NCBI RefSeq assembly: GCF_030272615.1 | Contig: NC_081408.1 | Location: forward strand, 621,858,476 to 621,922,475 | Direction of reading: 5' to 3' | DNA from: Cryptomeria japonica | Taxonomy: Eukaryota; Streptophyta; Pinopsida; Cupressales; Cupressaceae | DNA length: 64,000 nt | Shown: positions 1-12,200 of the stretch, piece by piece | Numbering within the stretch: position 1 is the first letter of the stretch | Layout: every line of letters starts with the position of its first letter | Position numbers and translations under genes: made by a program | Notes under the pieces: generated by a model | Told to the model about the DNA's origin: nothing | Databases searched by the model: none | What the model saw: the letters and a program-made list of their open reading frames with translations, nothing else

Positions 1-80
1 GGTAATTAAAATAATTTATGATAGATATGGTACAGTGCTTATCATTTTTTTAATTACTTCATCAACACTGCTATGCACAG

Positions 81-200
81 GAAATTTATTCAATCAAGTT
101 GCCTGGAGATCCCAAGCTTGGAGAGGGGAAGCCTGAAAATCAAAATCATGCTGTGATTTTCACTCGTGGAGATGCCATTCAAACTATTGACATGAATCAA
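81..200 (+). CDS. GSL: Callose synthase exon a (residues 1-40 of the visible part)
   Basis: Preceded by tgcacag and followed by gtaagt. Phase 0 on both sides. It encodes [20 protein letters not shown] followed by the conserved [20 protein letters not shown] of the GT48 cytoplasmic catalytic region. The upstream exon is outside the window. Confidence 0.95.
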
Positions 201-3200
201 GTAAGTTTTTATTTGCACTTGCAATGTAAATAATATTGATGTAGTATGTTAATGTTCATTTCTTCTGTTAAAAGTACTAGTAGGAAAATATGAAATTACT
301 TGTATGTTTTGGAGTAGATTGTTTTCTCCGGGTTTCAATACAAACAATTCCGTTTGAGGATGTAAGCTTGTTTAATAGTTCAATTCTACAATCATTAGAA
401 GTTTGATTGATAGCTTTTAGTTAGTTTCCTCTCTAGCACAGGAAGGTGGTGAAGCTTTGAAAGAAGGCATAAAATAGTTTCAATTCATGCATAAAAGGAA
501 TTTTAATATCTACCACACGCACTCGTTTTTTGGTGAAACTTATAAGGAATGTGTAATGTCCCGAGCTAGAATCTCTGGAAATATATGATTTTTTGTATTT
601 TTGAGTATTTTGGAACAAAATAAAGAGAAAAGCAAACTCAAAAATGGAGACAAGTACTGCAAAATCCCCAACAACTTCTCAACAACCATCCTTGATTGTA
701 TCTGGATGGCATAACTTCAAAACAAGGGTTGATTTACAAACCCTAGATGCTGAAACGTACAAATCTCAGAATTGCATATGACCAATATCAAACTCACTGA
801 ATATTATACTGCAGATCTGATGTATATGTTGACCACTTGTTCAGAGTTGCTGTGATGGTTGGATGGACCCCCCTGAAATGATGAGTGGCTGATGGTAGTG
901 ATCAGATCCAGCTGTAGTCAGGATGTGGCTCCTTAGTATGTATGTTGAACTTCAATTTACGGTGCTGACACATCTGCAATCAGCCTCAAATATTTATGAA
1001 ATTCCTGATTGTGCAAAACCCTACTGTCATATCTGGAAATGTAATCAACCCAAAACTGTATGGACTGGTAGGTGGTGGCTGCATGGACAGCAATGAGGCA
1101 GCAGGAAAATAATTTCAAACAGCAATTTACAGTGATCAAACCATCCTTTAACAGCTGCAATCCTCAATTACTCCTCAATGGTGTATGGCTGATTACAAGG
1201 TTACAATTGGGCACTTGACTGTTATGATTCACACAATGAATATCAGCCTCAGCGAATAACAGTAACGACCTGCAAATAGTTTCTTAAGTTCCATGATGAG
1301 TTCATCAATCAGCATCAAGGGCTGGAAATTATGATGTAGTAGCAGCAATTGATGTGAGATCTGTTTCCCTAAAGCAGACGTACTCAAAGATGTGTGGAAA
1401 ATGCAGGTTTGCCATAAATAATCAACATATTGTTACCTCCACATATTGGTATGGCCTCCCTGAATGCGGAATGGAGAAATTCTCATAAAATTGATTGGTG
1501 GATCGTGTCTGCGAGCTTTGGAAAACCAGAGGTTAAAGCCTTCCAAATGATAAACAACAAATTTGCTTGCAAATCAATTTGCCAACCTGGAAACTTGACA
1601 TGAACTCTCCTAAAATCAGTTCCAATGCAACCCCTATATGAGGATGCCCTAGATCAAAATGAGGGTGTCCTGCACAACCTCCAAAACAGCCAAGGATGTT
1701 CGTTCTTAGTTGTGAATTTGAATATAATGCATGGAGATGAAAAATAGCAAATGAAATCAAGACGCCAAATGAAGTGAAACACCACCGTTTTAAACCATAG
1801 TTGTATGGAGTTTCTTGACCGGGGGACGGGGGTATCAAGGGCAAAATCTGCAATATAACAAATTGGTGGAGTGGTAGTGCTGATATACAAATTGAGCTGA
1901 ATTGAAATCTTCAAGCCAAAATCTGCAATATAACATCTTTGTGAATGCCCCATGAAAGGAAAATTAGTTTTCACAAAGTTAAAGGTTGCAATCAATATGA
2001 ATGGCATGTGCCATATTGCAAGCAACCTAGTGGCTTCCTTGGCTGTAATGACCCCTTTCTGATTTACCTTAGATTGTGCCCTAGAATCACCATTGCAAGA
2101 AGTTAGGGTTAGGGTTAGCTTCTTTACCAAGATTCAAGTAAAATATCTTCTTTAAGCAATAAGGGCTTGGATTTAGATCCTGCAACTATGACCAAGGATT
2201 CACATACATACATATATCTCCCATTATTAGGATTAGATAATAACATATAATAATCTTTAAATCAATACATACAATATCTGTATTACTTCTTACTATTCAA
2301 ACACATTAGGGTATGGTGGAAGACGCATGATAGGTCTGGCTGAAGGCATCCCACACTAAGACCAAGAGTGAAACTTTGGCCCTCTTGGCCCCGGTGGCAG
2401 TTAACATGGACATCCACTCGGGGTGCCTACCTAGTAGGGTGCTTGTACCCGCTTTCTCTATCCATGCCTCATCTCCTAAGGTCAATAGCCATCATTGTAG
2501 AATTGGAGAGGAGATTGTAATGGGGATTTCTTGATTGTCCTTTCTAAACCCAAGAGTGGAACTTTGGCCCTCTTGGCTCTGGTTGCAGGCAACATGGTCA
2601 TCCACTCAGGCTGGCCTACCTAGATGGCCATCCCCATAATTCCCCTCTTTAATACACCTCCTTCCTTCTATACATGATGGGGGTTTACAAACAGATTTAT
2701 TGATCAGACATATGCAGTTTATATCCAATCATACATATATGTATATAAAATATTGACAATTAATGCATAAACTAAATATATAGCACAAGAGCTATTATTC
2801 AGATTATTAGATGCTGATTATAACAGGTCTGAATCAGCTTACTTATAGTCTGATCCTGAATCTGCTGTTTATACATTTCTGATTCTGATTATTTGTTCCT
2901 CGTTTGCTGATTGCTGTGATTAGTTCTTCGTTGATGGTGATTGATGTATTGTTTTTTGAATGATAACACTTATATGAATGATTGATTGATACTTGTATGA
3001 AAGATTGATTGATTGAATACTTTCCTTTGATTGTATGACTTAAAGTATTGGTGAGTGATGATTAAGTGATGGTTGATTAGGTTATTGAAGAGGGAGGATG
3101 TAACGAATGCTGGTTTCATATATTGGTGATTGAATGAATGCTGATTTGATAGGATTTTCTGATTTATTGTTCACTTGATTTGATAATTGATGATTGCTTT

Positions 3201-6200
3201 TGTGGATTCACGGGAGATGAGTGATGATTGAGTGAGGCATGCTTGGAATGATCTCTCCTTTATACTTTATTATTGAAAGAGTCACCACCTTTCAAAAGAA
3301 TTGAGTCACCACCTCTCATAGCTGTCTTTGAGAATAATTTATTATTCTCCAAACCGATCTCCCTTGGATCCTTTCCTCATATGAACCTTCTTCCCTTTAT
3401 ATCTCGTAATCTGAGGGAGAGGTCACACCTCATCATCATTTATGCTCTTTGGCAAGAGACACAACCTTTCACAATTAGCACCCTTTTGAAAGAGTTCAAT
3501 CCTTCATAATTTCTGCCATTTGAAAGTGCCACTTCCTTATTTTCTTCCCATTCCTTTTCCTCTTCTACTAATCTTTGCTTGATTTACATGCTCCCTTCAT
3601 TCTTCCTTTCTCCATGGCCCCCCTCTCAAATGAGATTCTCTTCTACCTTTTGTATCTCATGTTTGAGGGAGTCACAAGTTTTCATTCTATGTCTTTTGAC
3701 CATTCATTAACTTAATTAAATTTAAAATTTATTTAATTATATTCTTTTATATTTTAATTTTATTTTTATTCTTTGGTATTTTAATTTTTTTTTTATTCTT
3801 TTGTATTTTAATTATTATTTATTATTAAATTCTATTTCGAAGTGGGCAGATTACATTGGCGGAGGTGGCAAGAGTGGTGGTTTTTTGGGGGACATCTCCC
3901 CCAAGTCCCGGAGTCTCAAAAACATCCCCATATAGGGGACGCAAGGTTTTTTGGGGGGCATGTGTCCTTGTGGAACACTATTATAAACCTTTCCAAAATG
4001 GGCCCTTGGATTAAAATTTTCCTTCAAAGTTATTTAAGGTACTTTTTAATAGTGTTTAAAAATAAGTTACTCCTTGAATATGAAATTGTTGGGCCCAGCT
4101 TAAACTAATATTATTAACTCTTTAGCTTCGAAAAGGGGACATGATAGTTTAACGTCCCCATTTTCAGGTTCCAAGTGGACCCATGAAAATAAGTAATTAA
4201 TTAAATAATTAATTTTAAGCTGTCCAAAAAAGTACATTAAAAGACAACTTTAATTTGTTTTTAATAAAGTGACTAAGTGCTAAAATATTTAATGTATAAA
4301 TAAGTCACTTTGTGGAGGAATAAGGATTAATTAAATTAAAAGGTGAATTTAGGTCTTTATTTTTGGAAGTTTCTTGGAAACGTTATAAATGAGATATGGG
4401 GGTCTCATTTGAAGAGACAAAAGATTCAGAAGCTTGTTGTTTTCTTTGCAGAGATTTCACACATTTCTGCCTGAGTGCCAAACTTTAGCCAGCGGGATGA
4501 AAACCCTAAAGGTTTTAAAGCTGAGGATGGAAACACTCGTGTTTCTCTGGAGTGGTTCCACAAATGGATCAACAGGGAGCCGATTATTGGAACGGGGACG
4601 AAATCCTTGTTTGTTGTTGTTAGAGATTTCTAGGTTTGCTATGGATTTAAAGATTTAAGTTTGGATTTGTGAAGTCTTTTTATAAAGACAAATTTGCAGT
4701 GCCTGAAGATTTACCTATTTGTTGATAATGAGTTATTTGGGATGCCAAGGAAAAATAAATGTACTCTGATAGGTGATGGATATATTCTATTGATCATTGC
4801 TATAACAAGAAGGGTTGATTGTAGACATATTCAGGGCAGAAAAATTGATTGAGTGAGCAGCTGGCAAGAAGATAAAATTATTAAATTGTGGGAGTTTTTT
4901 AAAAGGCTTTGCTGGCTAAAGAAAAATGATATTTCAGAAGAGTGTGATGTTGATTCTTATTTGAATCTGATAACAAAAAAGATAAATTAGAAAAGAGACC
5001 AAAAGTCTGTTCACGAAGCCAACATATCTTTTGTCTTTGTGGCAATTGGATAATTACCTAGGCAACAATTTTATTTTGTCTTTGTGGTGTATGATATTTT
5101 ATTAACTTGGTCTATTGGCTAATAGTTTGGGAGGTGTGGTTTCTACTGGAGCAATATTATATTGTTTATCTTTTGAATCGAATCTAATACCAACGAAAAG
5201 AGGTCACATTGGTTTTCCTTGAATATCATCTTGGGTTTGTTTACCATTTATCTATTTGGAGTGAAGGAGAGGCAGTTGAATCTAATTTCTGGCCACTAAT
5301 ATCCAATGCATTTGAGGAACATGATTGTTAGAGTGAAGAGTATTTGGAAATATTAAAAAATTAGGATCACTTTGTTGATAGTCACCAGGCCAAGGGGGAG
5401 TGCGTGGAATTTTGATGGACATGACAGAAGGTACAGAGAACACAAAGGAAGTGTCCCTGTGCATGGAAGAGTTTCATTAGCTATGTGTGAGCTAAAAATG
5501 TGATGTGGCTGGAGTTTAACCATTGGAAGGGTTCATATTTATAAGAGTATCTTATTTATGGGGATGTGGTTTTTCTGAGTTGCTGGGCGCCCTTGGAAAT
5601 ACTGACATTAGCATCTCTTCTATTATCAGAAGTGTGGCTCTTCTTGTATGTTTAGGCAAGGAAGAGTATGCATTCTTTGTATTGTTTCCATTTTTAAGGT
5701 TTTTCAGCAAGAAGAGGGATGTAGGAGCTTCTGATTATATTTACTTTATTATCTGTAGTTTCATGGTGAATATGCTTACAATGTACTTAAAGAAATGTAT
5801 TCCATTTGCAATATACATTCTTGTCAGCACTTCATGCTTGTCTTCAATGCAATATGCAATCTCCATGAAATCTGAAACCTCTACAAGAAAATATACAACT
5901 CTGCAAACAATACCTTCGCATATAAAACTAATTCCATCTGTTCATCAATATGTCCATGGTGAGGAAAGCAAACTGTTTGACAAAATGCCATTATAGTAGA
6001 ATCAATAAACAATCATTGATATCCACAAAACTTAGGAAAGAGACATTGAAAGTTAACAGAAGACTTTCTTTGCTATCTGTTGGGTGAATTGTCAGTGGCA
6101 ATAAGGTGAAAAAAATTTGATGCTAACAGGGTAGCATCGTACAGTGGTGTCAGAGCTTGTGAATCTGCCAGCCTATGTGTGTGACTTGGTGATTGGACAT

Positions 6201-9200
6201 AGCTAATAGGGAAAAGAGTCCCAGAACAGACTAGTTCAGAAAAATTAAATCTGAGCCTTCAATGAAAGTTCTTAAGGTGAGTTGTATGCTCTATGGTTTG
6301 GGTAAACAACTTATGGATTGTTGCCCATCAAAGAATGTTCTTCTAAGCAAGCTGGAAGAAATGGGAATGCATGTATCAAAATTGGACCAATCACCTTTTG
6401 AGGGTTTGGAGTATGCAACAAAAGTTACATTATCTATAAGCAGTTGCAAGACCTGTTAGCCATTTGGAGGAAGGAGTGGGATGTCTCACCTATTGTGCAT
6501 GAGTTCTCAGAAAGTTTGGTTGCGCAGAAAATTGAGAAGTTCAAGAAACAGTTGACTGAAGAGGAATTAATTTCATTGGGATTGAATATTACAACTGACA
6601 AGATCTCCTAAAAAGAGCAAGAACAAAATGAGAAGGGATCAGCTTTGCTTCACATGTCAAGAGGCTTGAACACCTAACCACATATGTGGGATTAATAAAG
6701 AAAATAACTTGTTACAGCCAATTGGTGTTAAGTACAAAGAATCAGTTGAGACTATAGAACTGGGGAAGAATGCCGTACCTCAAGAAAGCAGTATGTTAGA
6801 GTCCCAAGATGTCTCAAGTGAAGTGTGTGTATCTTCATATGATGAGGAATTGCTTGAAAATGATCACTGCAAATTAAGTGCTTGGTAATAGCATTGAAAA
6901 CTTTGAAATTTGTATTGTCTCTGTTGTAATAGACTAATAGTAAGCAATATTAAAGCTGGAAATGTTAAATAGGGATGTTGAACGTGTGGTTTGATTTTTA
7001 GAAAAAGTGCCTGGCTGGAGTCTGTTTCAGAAGAAGTTCTTAATGATCTGTTATTTCTCTGGAAGTTCATTCCAATAAAGTCTAAGGAACCTAGTTTTCT
7101 TTTTTGGTATCATTTATCATTATAGATATTGGGCTCAGAAACTGGATTTATGAACAGATTTAATTTTAGGTGATTATTCTCCAGAGCATGCCTGGTAATA
7201 TTTGTCTGTTTATCAGGACAACTACTTTGAGGAGGCTCTCAAAATGCGGAATCTGCTTGAGGAGTTTCACAGCCGTGATCATGGACTCCGATTCCCAACA
7301 ATTCTTGGTGTTCGTGAGCATGTCTTCACTGGAAGGTATACCTTGGAATGAATGCCTTAAATATGATCAAACTTTTCTGTGAAAGCCTTTCTATATTGTT
7401 TTCTGGATTGAATATAGATTGGCTGATGTATGGTCATCAATTGACATCGAATAAACATTTATGCAGTGTATCATCTTTAGCTTGGTTCATGTCTAACCAA
7501 GAAACAAGTTTTGTGACTATGGGTCAACGCGTCTTGTCAAATCCTTTGAAGTAAGTCAATATGGCATAATGGTAATTTTTTCCGTTAATGATGATTACAT
7601 TTTTTTTTCTTGTCTGTTTGTGTCTATAAGATGGAAAATTTCACACAACTATTGTTATGTTTCAGAGTTCGTATGCATTATGGCCATCCAGATGTTTTTG
7701 ATAGGATTTTTCATATCTCAAGGGGGGGCATAAGCAAGGCATCTCGTGTAATTAATATCAGTGAGGATATCTATGCTGGTAATGTTATTTTCTCTAAAAT
7801 AAATTTCTTTTGAAAGTGTTGCTTGTATTCTTTCACACTGCAAATATTCTTTCCACTATCTTCAAATTGCAAGTCTTTGTCGTCCTTTAGTAATCCTTAG
7901 TATATTTTAAGGTATTAGGCTGGCAAATCTCAAATTGATACCTCATAATTGGGCATAACTGATTGCTAATGCTATCTATATTTCCTGCTTTCATGCAAGT
8001 CCCCTTTCTCTGCAATGAATCTTTAATGTATTTCAAGGCATTAGGTTGGCAAACATCAAATTAATAGGTGATAACTGGGCGTACTTGATCAGCAATATTA
8101 TCTATATTTCCTTCTTTCTTGCAAGTCTCTTTTCTCTGCAATAAACTTTCAACATATTTCAAGGCATTAGGTTGGAAAACTTGGCTTAATTGATCAGTAA
8201 TCTCTGATATGTTGCAGGCTCTCATATATTATGACCATCTCAATTTGTAGATGTTCCAGTCTTGTTTGTTTGTAAATTCATAGCTACTGGTGTTGATGAA
8301 TGGGGTAAACTTACTACAATAAAAACTTAGCATGCAAATCTGAAATTATTGATTATAGAATCATTTGATTACGATAAATTAGATATGTGAGTTTGAATCG
8401 GCAAACAAATGAGAGCAAAATTAAGACATCTAGATACATGAGGAGAGACCCTTGATAAAAATTCCATCAAACGGAGGAGACCTGGAAAACTTTGTATTTA
8501 TCTAGTAAGAGTGTTATAACAATACATCAACTATCTCACTTCTATGAAATAGCGTTCCGGCATCATATTAGTGCTTCACTTTCAAAAGATTATAAAACAA
8601 CTATTCAAGGCATCTATTTTTTACTAAGTTACCGATTCTTCTCTGAAAACGCTGGGTCCAGATTTTGATTCTTTCCCCGGTCCTGGTCCGAGCCTGATTC
8701 CAAGTGGATTCCTCTCGGGTCCTTCCCTGCTGGCTGCGTCCTCTGTGGGTCCTACCATGGAGGAACCACAGAGGACCTAGCCACCCGGGAAGGATCCGGG
8801 AGGAATCCACGAGGAACCCAGGCAGACCTGGGCGGACCAAGGCCCGTGGGTTCCCAAAAATGGGGTGGACATTTTCACATTTTGAAACTTGAATCAGTTG
8901 AAACTTGAATATTATCTCTTTTGCAAATTATGAATATGATATTAGTAATTACATTTACGATATATGAATATTTATTGGCATTGGCACTTATGGATTTATC
9001 ATTTATCATTTATGTAAGGAAAGTCACATTGTATATTTCATATTTGTATGGATTGTATCATTGTAATAATCAATAATGGCAGTGATAGTTTATAGATTAT
9101 ATAATTATCTTTTATAATCTTGATGTTTGAACATACCCTTACCCAAGGAAATTTATTTTTGCCGAGTCCACGAATCCATACCAAATTCCGTATCCGTATC

Positions 9201-12200
9201 CGTATAATGGAAAAAACCATAAATGCTTTCCCAAAGCCGAAACAATAAAATCCATGGTAGGGTAAAAAACACAAAATCCCCCATGACTAGATATTAATGC
9301 TATCTCAAATAATCATCCCTTGTTCAACATAGTCAGCACTACTCCGAAGGCTAGTGTTACAAAATGAGCCCACTATCTGAAGTGGAGCCCACCTAACAAT
9401 GAGAAGATACTCTACTCTCCCACCTAACCTAATAATAGCAAAGTGCTGTAAGTGAACTCTAGTTAATTTGCAATTGTCATTGCCATAATCTCTTTGATTT
9501 ATATGCAAACCCCATACAATAAAATAAACAAAAAAGATTAATGAACCATTAGACAGTCAAATATCGGGTTTATAGTTCAACTAAGCAAACAATCGAGCAC
9601 CTTGCCAATCATACAAAAATCCCTTTGATAATATAGAGGAAATTAAATCTTAAGATAATATTGAACCTCAATATATGCAATTTCTTTATGGCTGCAAATT
9701 CACTAATATTGAACCTCAATATTCAACTTCACAAATTCGGCATAGATGTAGACTCCGTCACGTATCGACCCCTTTAGAAAGAATTAGGTTTTCGTCCAAC
9801 TCTTCTCTCAACTCTTGAAGGTTCCCGTCTCTTGAAATGACAAGTCATTTATGAAATCCCAAGCATGGCTTTGCTACAACTCCAGTACCTCCTTATAAAA
9901 CCCTCTAGGAAACTTCTAGAAGATTAGGTTGATAGGAGAACTTTATTTAAAAAAGTGGCTTTATAATAATATTTTAATATTTATTATTTTATTGTTATAT
10001 AATTAAATTAATTAAGATTAAGTCATTGTTTGAATATTTTATTTATTTTTGAACAACTTAATAATTTTTTAAAAAAAATTGTCACCTTAAAAATTGGAAT
10101 CAATACACTCTTGGAGAGGATGCTCGAGTTGCAAGAGGCATTGCAAGTAATGGTTATTATAGTAGAATGGAACCAATAGCTTGAGTTGAAGACATAATAG
10201 GGGTTGAGGGTGAAGGAGGTGGTGAAGAATGATCTCTTTTGGGCTGATGCCAAATATATTTTTTCCATTATTGGAGAGGTGTATGAGTGCTTTTATTCTA
10301 TGCTTGGTCAAATTAAGGATGTGCGAGAGGACCCCCCATTGCAATTCTACACCGAGCATATTCAGCTGATCATTTAGCGTTAATTGGAGAAGCTCAACAG
10401 TCGCTTACACATGGCTGTTTATGCATTATAACTAAAGTGGTACGTGCAAAGGCTCGACAAAATACACCTATAGAGGACACTGCGGTGAAGGATGGATTCA
10501 TGAAGGCAATTGAGAAAACGTATGATCTTATAGAGGCCGACCAGATTTGTATTGAGTGGACAAAATTTGCCACTCTTTGGGATATTCAGAGGCAGCCAAG
10601 ATAGATCTAGAGATTATGTCACAGGAGGATCCCAAGTTGTGGTGAACTATGCATTGGCCTAAATCGTTGACAGCTACTCTAGCCATTCTTTTGGTGTACT
10701 TGGGTTCTAGTTCTTTTGTTGCTAAGAGGAACTAGTCTACTTATAGCTACATTCACTCCGTTAAGAGGAGGGTAGAGAAGCTTTGTGTCTCATTGATCAC
10801 AACACAATTATGTACAAGGTGTTGATTTTATGGCAGTGCTCATTAACCACATGCAAGCATCAGATTTGTTGGCTTCCCAACCATAGACGATAAGCTCTTA
10901 TCGTCACCCCCGAGCACACTACATGTCCTTCATGTTATTCAATTCATGACCTTGCATATATATGAATCGATACCTCCTAATGGACCTCAAGTCGGCCATA
11001 TACTTTTAGTGCCAAGGATAGGGTTAGACCTATATATTACAAGTTACATATGAGTCTCCCTTAGTTGCAAGTTACATTTAACTTAATCGCAAGTTATACA
11101 AGTGGTTCACCCAAATAGGGCTTGCCCCAAATTAGACTCATACAATTGAGATGTCGAAATGCCAAGGCCGACAGGCCACTTGGCATTTTGTGCACTAGGT
11201 CGGCCCTAGAAGGGATCCTACCTAGCTACACAACAACACTCCCTCTTAGCTAGGGAGGATTCCTTTTGAATAACCAAGTCACATAGTGAGTACCACCATG
11301 GCTACTCCCATGAATAATACGTTCACCATAGCTACTCCCAGTGGATGAACAAGCACATCATGGAATTTCTTCCATGATACCCACCATGCCTACTCGCAGA
11401 GGGTGGGCTCACCATGCCTACTCGCAGAGGGTGGAAGAGGTCTTTCACCTCAATCTTCTCAGAGAAGGGTGCATTACCACCATGCCTACTCGCAGAGGGT
11501 GGATCCACCACACCTACTCGATGAGGGTGGAATAAGGGCTCTAACCTCAGACTTCTCCCAAAGAAGAATGCATCTCCACCATGGCTACTCGTAGAGGGTG
11601 GATCCGCTAAACCTACTCGCAGAGGGTGGAACGAGGGATTTCACCTCAAACTTCTCTCGCAGAGAAGAATGCATTAACAAGGGATTGCACCTCGAACTTC
11701 TCCCTCACAGAGAAGAACTCATTAACAAGGGATTGCAGCTCGACCTTCTCCCTCTTAGAGAAGAACTCATTAACAAGGGATTGCACCTCGAACTTCTCCC
11801 TCACAGAGAAGAGCTCATTAACAAAATTTTCAAGATGACGTGGCTCCCTCTGAAGCTGAAATGTCAGGCTCTCTCTGAAAGATGAAATGTCAAGCTCCCT
11901 CTGAAGCTGAAATGTTAGGCTTCCTCAAGCTCCCTGTGAAGGTGAAATGTTAGGCTTCCTCTAAAGCTGAAGCGACAAGCTCCCTCAAAGGCACAAGATC
12001 TACCTTCAAGCGGTTAGGCTCTATAGAAGGAACCCGCTCTGATACCATGTTGATTTTATGGCAGTGCTCGTTAACCGCAGACAAACATCATATCTGTTGC
12101 CTTCCCAACCATAGACGATAAACTCTTATCGTCACCCTCGAGCACACTACATTTCCTTCATGTTATTCAATTCATGACCTTGCATATATATGGATCAATA

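Noticed and set aside
2101-2117. Telomere-like ttagggttagggttag
   Set aside because: Only about two and a half units, lying inside an old repeat. Plant telomeres normally use TTTAGGG, so an interstitial telomere is not supported.
11341-11885. Four overlapping repetitive ORFs
   Set aside because: They are translations of the TRIM minisatellite and have no start context or known domain.
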